Source: Thiohalobacter sp. (lineage in GTDB: Bacteria; Pseudomonadota; Gammaproteobacteria; DSM-19610). From it: DNA of 34,522 nt. Location: assembly GCA_026984515.1 (NCBI GenBank), contig JALSRZ010000166.1:1-34522 (forward strand), given 5' to 3'. The notes beneath the pieces are model-generated. The model was not told the origin of the DNA. It was given only the letters and a program-made list of their open reading frames with translations, and did no database searches. Of the stretch, positions 1 to 6,753 are shown one piece after another. Made by a program: the position numbers and the translations under genes. Numbering within the stretch: the first letter of the stretch is position 1; each line of letters starts with the position of its first letter.

Positions 1-1954
1 TATCGCCCACATTGGCCCCGGCACGCAGGTAGTACTGGCGTACCAGGCCGTTGAAATTGATGGGTGCCGCCGTACCCGCATAGACCTGGTAATCGGTGAC
101 TTCCGGCACCTCCGCCAGGTATGCAGCCAGTTCAGTAAGCACCCGGTTGGTCTGTTCCAGTGAACTGCCCTCGGGCATATCCACGATCACCTGGAATTCC
201 GACTTGTCGTCAAAAGGCAGCATTTTAAGGATTACCAGCTTTACCGCGGCCAGGCCCACCGAACCCGCAATCAGCAACAGCACCGCCACCAGCATCAGGT
301 AACGTGCGCGCCGGCCCCGGTCACCGCCCAGGAACGGCTGCAGCAGGCGTTGAAAAAAACGCTGCAGCGCGCTGTCCGTGAGCGAATCCGGCTGCTCGTC
401 GTGTGCATCGGCGGATAACAGTTTCAGCGCCATCCAGGGCGTCACCACCAGCGCTACCGCCAGCGAAATCAGCATGCCCATGCTGGCGTTAATGGGTATG
501 GGACTCATGTAGGGTCCCATCAGGCCGGTCACAAATGCCATGGGCAACAGCGCCGCGATCACCGTAAAGGTCGCCAGTATGGTCGGGCCACCGACTTCAT
601 CCACCGCCCTCGGGATGGCCTGCACCAGGTTGGCATCCCCCATCTGCATATGCCGGTGAATGTTTTCCACCACTACCACGGCATCATCAACCAGTATGCC
701 GATTGAAAAGATCAGTGCGAACAGGGATACCCGGTTGAGCGTGAAACCCCACGCCCAGGACGCAAACAGGGTGATGGCCAGGGTAATGACCACCGCGGTT
801 CCCACGATGATCGCCTCGCGCCAGCCGAGACTCAGTATCACCAGCAGCACCACGGCGGAGGTAGCAAATATCAGTTTCCTGATCAGGGTGCCGGCCTTCT
901 CGTCTGCCGTCACGCCGTAGTTACGCGTAACCGTGGTATGGACGCCCTCCGGGATAAAGATGCCCTCCAGGTCCTGCAAACGCTCGATGACCTGATCGGC
1001 GATCTGCACCGCATTGGTCCCCGCCTGTTTGGCAATAGCCAGCGTAACCGCCGGGTGTTCGCCCGCCACTGCAGCCGACGGTGCTGCGGCCACACCGCTG
1101 CCAAACCAGACATACTGCTCGGGCTGGTCCGGGCCGCGCCGGATATCGGCCACGTCGCGCAGGTACACCGGGTTGCCCTTGTGCAGGCCGACCACCAGTT
1201 CAGCCACTTCTGCGGCGCGCCGGAACAGGGTCCCCGCCTTGACCTCTATCGCACGGTTGTCCGTGACCAGCTGACCGGCCTCGCTGGACTGGTTGGCCTG
1301 TTGCAGAGCGCTGCGAAGATCGGTCAGCGACAACCCGAATCCCGCCAGGCGCTGCGGGTCGAGCAGGACGTGCACCACCGGTTCCGGCCCGCCGATGGTA
1401 TAGATGTCACGCGTGCCAGTCACCCGTTTCAATTCCGCTTCCAGGGTATGCGCCACGCTCCTGAGTTCAGCCGCGCCACGCTTCGGATCCTCGGTCCACA
1501 GGGTCACCGCCACAACCGGCACGTCATCGATACCCTTGGGCTTGACCAGCGGCTGCCCGACCCCGGTGCCTGCCGGCAGCCAGTCCTGGTTGGAATAGAG
1601 CCGGTTGTACAAACGAACAATGGACTCGGTGCGCGCCTCGCCGACCTCGAACTCTACGGTGAGAATGCACAGTCCCGGGCGGGACACCGAATAGATGTGT
1701 TTAACCCCCTCGATTTCCGACAACACCTGCTCGGCCGAGGTAGCCACCAGCCGCTCGACCTCGCGCGCCGAAGCCCCCGGGAACGGAATAAACACGTTGG
1801 CAAAGGTGACATCGATCTGGGGTTCTTCTTCACGCGGTGTCACCAGCACGGCAAAAATACCCAGCAACAGCCCCAGCAGCGCCAGTAGCGGTGTGATCTC
1901 GGTCTGCAGGAATTTTCTGGCAATCGCGCCGGAGAAGCCCGGCGCTTCACTCAT
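1..1954 (-). CDS. RND efflux transporter permease subunit (3' end cut by window edge)
   Basis: Inner-membrane proton-driven RND pump subunit, which would work with the adaptor encoded just upstream. The start ATG (1954-1952) lies inside the end of the adaptor gene, overlapping it by 8 bases, so translation is probably coupled. About 651 codons are present of the usual roughly 1030. The reading begins MSEAPGFSGAIARKFLQ, followed by a first membrane helix rich in L/G (TPLLALLGLLLGIFAVLV) and a periplasmic porter region with the PGASAREVERLV type motif near residue 55. A second membrane block carries the family's proton-relay helix, SIGILVDDAVVVVENIHRHM, with the Asp pair. A short second porter half then begins and the window ends. 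The substrate cannot be told. The divergence of the N-terminus from AcrB and the short adaptor suggest a metal/organic-type or uncharacterised HAE subfamily; that is inference. Confidence 0.93.
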   Translation of the reverse strand, partial: MSEAPGFSGAIARKFLQTEITPLLALLGLLLGIFAVLVTPREEEPQIDVTFANVFIPFPGASAREVERLVATSAEQVLSEIEGVKHIYSVSRPGLCILTVEFEVGEARTESIVRLYNRLYSNQDWLPAGTGVGQPLVKPKGIDDVPVVAVTLWTEDPKRGAAELRSVAHTLEAELKRVTGTRDIYTIGGPEPVVHVLLDPQRLAGFGLSLTDLRSALQQANQSSEAGQLVTDNRAIEVKAGTLFRRAAEVAELVVGLHKGNPVYLRDVADIRRGPDQPEQYVWFGSGVAAAPSAAVAGEHPAVTLAIAKQAGTNAVQIADQVIERLQDLEGIFIPEGVHTTVTRNYGVTADEKAGTLIRKLIFATSAVVLLVILSLGWREAIIVGTAVVITLAITLFASWAWGFTLNRVSLFALIFSIGILVDDAVVVVENIHRHMQMGDANLVQAIPRAVDEVGGPTILATFTVIAALLPMAFVTGLMGPYMSPIPINASMGMLISLAVALVVTPWMALKLLSADAHDEQPDSLTDSALQRFFQRLLQPFLGGDRGRRARYLMLVAVLLLIAGSVGLAAVKLVILKMLPFDDKSEFQVIVDMPEGSSLEQTNRVLTELAAYLAEVPEVTDYQVYAGTAAPINFNGLVRQYYLRAGANVGD

Positions 1955-2993
1955 GATGCGGACCCCGCTGCTTCAGCGCGATACCGGCCACCACCGGGTC
2001 CAGGGCGATGCGCTCACCCTGCTCCAGTCCCGCCAGCACCTCGGTCAGCTTACCCTCCACCTCGCGCCCGGCGCGTACCTGGCGGAAGTGCAGCGTCCCG
2101 TCAGCCGACTGTACATAGACCCCGGTCACTTCGCTACGATGCACGACCGCCTGGCTGGGCACCACCAGGTGCCGGGTCTTCCCGACGGCAAATGCAACCT
2201 TGACCAGCATGCCGGGAAACAGGCCGTGCTGGCCCGGCGGCAGCTGGACACGCACGGTAAACGAGTGACTTTCCGGGTCCGCGTAGGGAAACAGGGTCAT
2301 GTCATCGCTTGCCAGCCACGCGCCGTTATCGGGCAGTTGCACCCTGCTGTGCTGCGTGGCGCGAATGCGCTGCGCATAGTGGGCCGGCACCTGGACCTGG
2401 ATGCGCAGCTTTTCCAGCGACAGGCCGGTACCCAGTTTGGTGCCGATCTGCACCTGTTCGCCGACTTCCACGAACCGCTCCACCATGACACCTGCGAACG
2501 GCGCATGGACCACGGTGTACTCCCACTGTTCCCGCGCCTCCTTGGCAGTCGCCCTCGCCAGTTCCAGCTGGGCACGCGCGGATTTGAGGTTGGCCTCTGA
2601 CTTGTCCAGCCGGGACTTGCTGACCGCGTTCTCTTTGATCAGGCGCTGGTTACGACGGTAGCTCGACTCGGCTTCGGTCAGCACCGCCTGTGCCTTCGCC
2701 TCGTTGGCAATAGCCTTGTCCAGGCGCGCCTTCTGCTTGGTGTCATCGATGCGCAGCACCACCGCACCCTTGGGCACGTAGTCGTTGACATCGAACGGCA
2801 ACTCGATGATCTCGCCCGCGGTCTGTGCAGACAACGTGGACCTGTGTACCGCCTCGACCACACCGTCGAAGCGCTGTTCATCGGCCAGCACCTGGTAGCG
2901 AACATCCGTGAAACGAAGTTCCGGTGTAACGGCCGCGGCAGGCAGTGAAACAAGCAGCGCCGCTGCCAGCGCAAATATCCGAACCTGTGACAC
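1947..2993 (-). CDS. RND efflux periplasmic adaptor (membrane fusion protein)
   Basis: Periplasmic adaptor that would link the RND permease (overlapping downstream gene) to an outer-membrane channel. It has 348 residues. The N-terminus (VRIFALAAALLVSLPAAAV) is a signal peptide with likely cleavage after AAA. Then come a beta-barrel/lipoyl half (AGEIIELPFDVNDYVPKGAV, near residues 60-80), an alpha-helical hairpin (about 85-150, KARLDKAIANEAKAQAVLTE), the second lipoyl half (VVHAPFAGVMVERFVEVGEQ) and a C-terminal barrel/membrane-proximal part. The start codon is GTG (2993-2991): an in-frame TGA lies immediately upstream and no other start precedes the signal peptide, so the choice is firm. A GGGG stretch lies several bases before it. 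No outer-membrane partner is encoded next to this pair inside the window. Confidence 0.92.
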   Translation of the reverse strand: MSQVRIFALAAALLVSLPAAAVTPELRFTDVRYQVLADEQRFDGVVEAVHRSTLSAQTAGEIIELPFDVNDYVPKGAVVLRIDDTKQKARLDKAIANEAKAQAVLTEAESSYRRNQRLIKENAVSKSRLDKSEANLKSARAQLELARATAKEAREQWEYTVVHAPFAGVMVERFVEVGEQVQIGTKLGTGLSLEKLRIQVQVPAHYAQRIRATQHSRVQLPDNGAWLASDDMTLFPYADPESHSFTVRVQLPPGQHGLFPGMLVKVAFAVGKTRHLVVPSQAVVHRSEVTGVYVQSADGTLHFRQVRAGREVEGKLTEVLAGLEQGERIALDPVVAGIALKQRGPHHE

Positions 2994-3123
2994 CCTTCAC
3001 CCCGCCATCAATGTCGAGTAAACCACCCCATTATCAGGCTTGAGGCCAAAATCTCAACACGGCAGACAAGCGGCTAAAGCCCCGACTTCCTGCGTGGGAA
3101 CTGCGCCCGGAATGACGACCTGT
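2994..3123. other. Intergenic spacer with a CCGGAATGACG repeat fragment
   Basis: 130 bases between the octapeptide-repeat gene and the RND adaptor, both on the minus strand. It holds a small palindrome-like GGCTAAAGCC (3072-3081) and the fragment CCGGAATGACG at 3107-3117. That fragment matches one arm of the palindromes at 26676-26702 and 33797-33906, so it is probably a decayed copy of a dispersed repeat. No convincing terminator with a T-run is visible. Confidence 0.4.
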
Positions 3124-3456
3124 TTACCAGCCCGGGTAACCACCCCAGCCGTAACCCGGGTATGTGCCGTAACCGTAGCCCGGGTAGCTACCCCAGCCAT
3201 AGCCCGGATACCCGCCCCAGCCATAACCGGGATAAGCGCCATACCCGTAACCCGGGTAACCGCCCCAGCCATAGCCTGGATAGCCACCCCAGGGGCCGCC
3301 GTAACCGTAGCCCGGGTAGCCACCCCAGGGGCCGTCATAATAGTCATCGTCAAACCAGTTCCACGGCATCCAGCTGCCACCCCAGAACGCCTGGGCAGAC
3401 GACATGGGCAAGAACACCACCAGCAGTGCAGCAAACACTGTTTTCCTGAGTTTCAT
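3124..3456 (-). CDS. Secreted Gly/Tyr/Trp/Pro octapeptide-repeat protein, sulfur globule protein-like
   Basis: 110-residue protein that begins with a clear signal peptide (MKLRKTVFAALLVVFLPMSS, cleavage after AQA-23). The mature part is almost only G, Y, W, P: a head FWGGSWMPWNWFDDDYYDGP, then repeated octads of the form GxYPGYG(W/Y) covering residues 45-110, with x = G, A, S or T. It has no cysteine and almost no charge after residue 40. This composition matches structural sulfur globule proteins of Chromatiaceae, which coat periplasmic sulfur deposits; the assignment rests on composition and architecture, not on catalytic residues. I chose ATG 3456-3454 because GGAGG sits 9 bases upstream and the signal peptide starts there. 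A longer reading up to 3612 lacks these signs. Alternative: a general cell-envelope or biofilm matrix repeat protein. Confidence 0.75.
   Translation of the reverse strand: MKLRKTVFAALLVVFLPMSSAQAFWGGSWMPWNWFDDDYYDGPWGGYPGYGYGGPWGGYPGYGWGGYPGYGYGAYPGYGWGGYPGYGWGSYPGYGYGTYPGYGWGGYPGW
3127..3324 (-). repeat. 24-base coding tandem repeat (octapeptide units)
   Basis: In-frame repeat array inside the secreted protein gene: residues 45-52, a 4-residue spacer GGPW (53-56), then six full octads at 57-64, 65-72, 73-80, 81-88, 89-96 and 97-104, and a final truncated GGYPGW. The last residue of successive units is Y, W, Y, W, W, Y, W. The repeat is visible at DNA level (CCGGGTAGCCACCCCA-like blocks on the plus strand) but with many silent changes, which indicates selection on the protein sequence. 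Such arrays commonly vary in copy number between strains. Confidence 0.9.
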
Positions 3457-3491
3457 ATCCTGATCCCTCCGACTTATACTGAGTTCACCGG

Positions 3492-3511
3492 CGCGCAGGA
3501 GTGCCTGCGCG
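3492..3511. repeat. GC-rich hairpin in leader of the repeat-protein gene
   Basis: Perfect 8-base stem CGCGCAGG / CCTGCGCG with loop AGTG, lying 36-55 bases upstream of the start codon at 3456 on the minus strand. It has no following T-run towards the gene, so it is not a classic terminator. If transcription starts upstream of it, it would be a 5' stabilising or regulatory stem. Its role is inferred from position only. Confidence 0.5.
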
Positions 3512-3689
3512 GCTCCCGCAGCCTTGATAAGCCCTGATGAATCAACCAGGGTCCCCCTAAATGTAAAACAAACAGCGATCAGCGCAATCACCCGAGGCTG
3601 AAATTCCGACATCTATTGACCCCGGTCAACCGCTACCACAGCGATCAGCCCGGTCAACGCCACACAGAGCGCGCTATACTCCAGGTATC

Positions 3690-4667
3690 ATGGTATCCAG
3701 CGTAAAAACAGGGGAAAACCCCGATATTGTCCGCCAACTGGAAAACCGCCTCGGACGTTTACACGCCCGCCAGCGACTGGGAATCGAAAACGATCACGAG
3801 ACACGCATCTTCGGGCAGGGACTCAATTTTTTTCATGTCGAGAACTGGTATTCGCTGCAGTCCGCCATCCGCATTACGCTCAAGCTGACCGGCCTGTACT
3901 GGCGTGGACACCGGAATACCGCCCGCATCCAGGTTCGCCACAACCACATTCACCTGCCGGCGTTACCGGCCGAATTCGATGGCTATACGATCCTGCATCT
4001 CAGCGACCTGCACGTGGACATAAACCCCGGCGCCATGCACCGGCTGATCGAACTGCTGCACGAAATCGAGTACGACCTGTGTGTGCTGACCGGTGATTAC
4101 CGTGGCCAGACCTTTGGCCCGATCGAAGAAACCCTGGCGGGCATGGCGCGGATCCGCACCCACCTGGAAGACCCCGTCTACGCGGTGCTGGGAAACCACG
4201 ACACCATACGCATGGTGCCGGGCATGGAAGACATGGGCATCCGCATGCTGCTCAATGAATCGGAAACCATCTGCCGCGACAACGCACGAATCCGCCTCGC
4301 CGGCATCGATGACGCCCATTATTTCCGGGTCGACAACATGGAAAAGGCCATCGCCGACGCAGAGCGGGATGAATGCACCATCCTGCTGTCCCATACCCCC
4401 GAAATCTTCCGCCAGGCGGCACACGCTGACTTCAACCTGCTGCTGGCCGGCCACACCCACGGCGGACAGATCTGCCTGCCCGGCGGCATTCCGATTACCC
4501 TTGATTCGGTGTTACCCCGGCACATGGGCTCCGGTGCCTGGCGCTACCGGAACATGCTGGGCTACACCTCAACCGGCGTAGGCTCATCGGTGGTCACCGT
4601 GCGCTACAACTGCCCGCCGGAAATCACGCTGCACCACCTGCAGAAGAAGGAAGATTCCGCATGCTAG
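3690..4667 (+). CDS. Metallophosphoesterase (YaeI/YkuE-like)
   Basis: Calcineurin-type binuclear metal phosphoesterase of 325 residues. All family motifs are present in order: SDLHVD (D106, H108), GDYRG (D136), GNHD (N169, H170), LSHTPE (H235) and GHTHGGQ (H255, H257). Family members of this kind act at the inner membrane on lipid or cyclic phosphoesters; the substrate here is unknown. Unlike YkuE, the N-terminus has no obvious signal or membrane helix; instead there are about 95 residues of leader with a possibly amphipathic stretch (NWYSLQSAIRITLKLTGLYW). The gene converges with the CDP-archaeol-synthase-like gene and the two share 4 bases at their stops. The start at ATG 3690 has AGG 5-7 bases upstream. 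Confidence 0.9.
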   Translation: MVSSVKTGENPDIVRQLENRLGRLHARQRLGIENDHETRIFGQGLNFFHVENWYSLQSAIRITLKLTGLYWRGHRNTARIQVRHNHIHLPALPAEFDGYTILHLSDLHVDINPGAMHRLIELLHEIEYDLCVLTGDYRGQTFGPIEETLAGMARIRTHLEDPVYAVLGNHDTIRMVPGMEDMGIRMLLNESETICRDNARIRLAGIDDAHYFRVDNMEKAIADAERDECTILLSHTPEIFRQAAHADFNLLLAGHTHGGQICLPGGIPITLDSVLPRHMGSGAWRYRNMLGYTSTGVGSSVVTVRYNCPPEITLHHLQKKEDSAC

Positions 4668-5170
4668 TATGGCTGATCGCGGATGCCCAGCCGGTAGAAC
4701 AGCGGTGATAACACCACTTCGCTGAAAAAAAACACCCCCACCACGAGCGCCGCCTCGAATACCGTCAGGTCCAGCGATGACTGGCAGGCCAGCACCGGGA
4801 ACAGCGACTCCGGCAACTGGTCCAGCCCTGTCGCACGACTGCTGGGCGGCTTCTTCAGGCGCCGCTTGATAAAACTGGAGAACAGATCGCCCAGCATCGA
4901 GGTGCTGCCGACCAGCAGCCCCGGCTCCCAGCCCAGCCCGAGTGCAACACCACCCAGCGTGGTGGCCAGCAAGGCGCCCAGCAGACCGCGCAGGGTCTTG
5001 GACGAGCCCAGCAGCGGCTGAGCGTCAAAAAACCGGACTCCGCCGTCCAGCGGCCAGGCACAACAGGACCCCAGCAGCTTTTTCAGCAGCACCGGGGTTC
5101 CGTTTGCCAGCGTCAGCAGTACCAGCAGCTTGAGAATCAGCACCGGCTCAGCCACTTTCATGGCGCACAT
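4664..5170 (-). CDS. CDP-archaeol synthase-like membrane protein (CarS/DUF46 family)
   Basis: 168-residue polytopic membrane protein. The order of motifs fits the CarS/DUF46 family, whose archaeal members transfer CTP to archaetidic acid: ANGTPVLLKKL (residues about 22-32), PLDGGVRFFDAQPLLGSSKT (about 40-59), a glycine-rich helix, then GDLFSSFIKRRLKKPP and LDQLPESLFP in the place of the family's GDxxxSxxKRR...LDQ signature. Bacterial homologues exist and probably act on an ordinary phosphatidate-like lipid or a polyprenyl phosphate; that is inference. Two starts are possible, ATG 5170 and ATG 5161; neither has a good ribosome site. It is divergent from the ParA-type gene, with 77 bases between. 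Confidence 0.75.
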   Translation of the reverse strand: MCAMKVAEPVLILKLLVLLTLANGTPVLLKKLLGSCCAWPLDGGVRFFDAQPLLGSSKTLRGLLGALLATTLGGVALGLGWEPGLLVGSTSMLGDLFSSFIKRRLKKPPSSRATGLDQLPESLFPVLACQSSLDLTVFEAALVVGVFFFSEVVLSPLFYRLGIRDQPY

Positions 5171-5196
5171 TCATTGCATAAAGATACGTGGGTTCG

Positions 5197-5205
5197 TGCT
5201 AGAAT
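5197..5205 (+). promoter_or_regulatory. Possible extended -10 promoter for the ParA-type gene
   Basis: TGCTAGAAT, an extended -10 (TGn plus TAGAAT), lies 43 bases before the start of the ParA-type gene. A TTGCAT at 5174-5179 is 20 bases from it, too far for a good -35, which fits the dependence on the TGn extension. Sequence match only. Confidence 0.4.
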
Positions 5206-5247
5206 CCTATCCCTTTAAAACCTGCCCTTTCGAGGACCCGATTCGCC

Positions 5248-5946
5248 ATGTTGCGCATTGCGGTAATGAACACCAAGGGCGGCTGTGGCAAGACCACGGT
5301 CGCCACCAACCTGGCCAGCTACTGCGCTTCCCGGGGTTGCGGCACGGTGTTGCGGGATTATGACCGGCAGGCCTCCTCGACACGCTGGCTCAAGGCGCGC
5401 AGCGGCGGCTACGCCTTCATTCACGGCATTGCCGCCTTCGAACCGCCACGCGAAGGTACCACGCGCGCCTGGCAGATGCAGATACCCGCGGGCACGCGCT
5501 ATGTCATCACCGATACCCCGGCCGGCTATTCAGAGTTCGACATCGAGGACCGCGTGGCCGAAGCCGATGTCATTCTCATCCCGGTGCTGCCCTCCTCCAT
5601 CGATATCAGCTCCACCGCTGATTTCATCCGTGACCTGTTGCTGGTCGGCAAGGCACGCGCGCTCAACAAGCGCCTGGCGATCATTTCCAACCGCACCCGC
5701 ATCCATACAAAGGCGCTCGAAAAACTGGACCGCTTTTTACAGAGCCTGGACATTCCCGTGATCGCCCGCCTGCGGGATACCCAGCACTACGTCAATGCCG
5801 CCGAAAAAGGCATCGGGGTACACGAACTGCAGGAGCGCGATGCGCAGAAAGACACTGCCGCCTGGCGCGAACTGCTGGACTGGCTTGAGGACGTACAGGA
5901 CAGCCCCGAAATCCCGCAGGAAACGTTGCGCACCAGTTCCGGGTAA
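5248..5946 (+). CDS. Orphan ParA/MinD-type ATPase
   Basis: 232-residue deviant-Walker P-loop ATPase. The start of the protein gives the motif KGGCGKTT with the signature lysine K10 and the P-loop lysine K15. The next motif reads LRDYDRQAS (D37, D39), where replicon ParA proteins have DxDPQ; the switch II region is ITDTPAGYSEFD (D89). No helix-turn-helix precedes the ATPase domain, and no parB-like gene or binding-site array is seen in the window. Such orphan ParA proteins position cargo (chemoreceptors, carboxysomes, flagella) or plasmid remnants; the cargo here is unknown. GAGGA lies 15-11 bases before the ATG. It faces the pqi operon tail to tail. Confidence 0.85.
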   Translation: MLRIAVMNTKGGCGKTTVATNLASYCASRGCGTVLRDYDRQASSTRWLKARSGGYAFIHGIAAFEPPREGTTRAWQMQIPAGTRYVITDTPAGYSEFDIEDRVAEADVILIPVLPSSIDISSTADFIRDLLLVGKARALNKRLAIISNRTRIHTKALEKLDRFLQSLDIPVIARLRDTQHYVNAAEKGIGVHELQERDAQKDTAAWRELLDWLEDVQDSPEIPQETLRTSSG

Positions 5947-5986
5947 GCTGCCAGCCTCCCCTTTGCATGATGAAAACTGATCGGTG

Positions 5987-6036
5987 ACCGTCCGCGTTCG
6001 TCTTTCAACACCGGAATAACGGGAATGTCGGACGGT
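5987..6036. repeat. Long imperfect hairpin between convergent genes
   Basis: ACCGTCCG (5987-5994) pairs with CGGACGGT (6029-6036), and inside it CGTTC (5995-5999) can pair with GAATG (6023-6027) across a one-base bulge. The hairpin sits between the stops of the ParA-type gene and pqiC. It could end transcription from both sides, but no T-run follows on either strand. Confidence 0.4.
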
Positions 6037-6072
6037 GGGAAGTGGCCGGCAACCGGGGTGGCACGGGTGGTT

Positions 6073-6094
6073 CGCAGGCAAGCCCGCTCCTGCG
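6073..6094. repeat. REP-like palindrome remnant
   Basis: CGCAGG (6073-6078) and CCTGCG (6089-6094) flank CAAGCCCGCT. The sequence GTTCGCAGGCAAGCCCGCT resembles the GGTTCGCGGGCAAGCCCGCTCC type of REP element known from pseudomonads; this is a resemblance from memory. It lies in the convergent spacer, as REP elements typically do. Confidence 0.4.
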
Positions 6095-6128
6095 TTACTG
6101 GTTCGTCCGGGTGGACCTAGGTTGGCCG

Positions 6129-6743
6129 TTACTGACAACCCGGTGTGCTGCCGGCGATCCGCTCGGCGATCTCCTGACTCAGGCTTGCAACGGCGTGACT
6201 CATGGCGCTGACATACTCCGGGTAACCCGGACCTGCCGGGGTTTCTTCAAAGCGGAAATGGTGCGCGGTGAGTTCACAGCGCTGCTCACCGTCGAGCAGG
6301 CGCCAGACACCTTCAAACCTGGCCACCTTTCCTGTTTCGCCGTCAAAGCGAAACACCTGCACAGTGACCTGGAAATCCGGGCGATCACTGCTGGACCAGG
6401 GGTGCGTCAGGATACGGTCGCTATGCAGGCGACTCATCAGGTCCTGCGCCAGCACCCGGGTCAGGTCCCGGTTCAGGTCGCCGCCCCAGCGGTCGAACTC
6501 CGACAGGTCGAGACGATTGGGTTCGGGGCGTGTAACGATTTGCGGACGATCGAATATGTCAGGCAGGGTAATCGGCCCCAATCCGACACTCAGTGATGCG
6601 CTTGCTGTACTGTGACCGGTAACCGGTGTTCCGGGTTCGGCACTCAGTACATAGAAGTCGGCGGGTCGCGAAGCTCCCCCGATACTGCAACCGGCCTGCA
6701 ACAACACCAGCATGACTATTAACAGGTGATTTGTTTTCATCAT
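6129..6743 (-). CDS. pqiC: PqiC-type outer-membrane lipoprotein
   Basis: 204-residue ABC-type transport auxiliary lipoprotein family member (DUF330). The signal sequence ends in a lipobox LLQAGC with C19. The mature part starts SIGGASRPADFYVLSAEP, which carries the family's typical YxL near the N-terminus, followed by LSVGLGPITLPDIFDRPQIV, also typical. In E. coli PqiC forms an outer-membrane ring that docks the periplasmic PqiB needle. It is the last gene of the pqi operon, 10 bases after pqiB. The start ATG 6743 (followed by a second ATG) has GAGGA 7 bases upstream. Function is taken from the family and operon context. Confidence 0.88.
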   Translation of the reverse strand: MMKTNHLLIVMLVLLQAGCSIGGASRPADFYVLSAEPGTPVTGHSTASASLSVGLGPITLPDIFDRPQIVTRPEPNRLDLSEFDRWGGDLNRDLTRVLAQDLMSRLHSDRILTHPWSSSDRPDFQVTVQVFRFDGETGKVARFEGVWRLLDGEQRCELTAHHFRFEETPAGPGYPEYVSAMSHAVASLSQEIAERIAGSTPGCQ

Positions 6744-6753
6744 GTTCGTGTCC

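Noticed and set aside
938-1888. Long plus-strand frame in the left end
   Set aside because: It lies opposite the RND permease, whose minus-strand frame has the full family pattern.
3127-3324. Regular repeats that could be read as a CRISPR array
   Set aside because: The 24-base units are adjacent without spacers and code for octapeptides in frame with a signal peptide.
3457-3612. Upstream extension of the octapeptide protein
   Set aside because: The added 52 residues lack a signal character and the GGAGG ribosome site points to the start at 3456.
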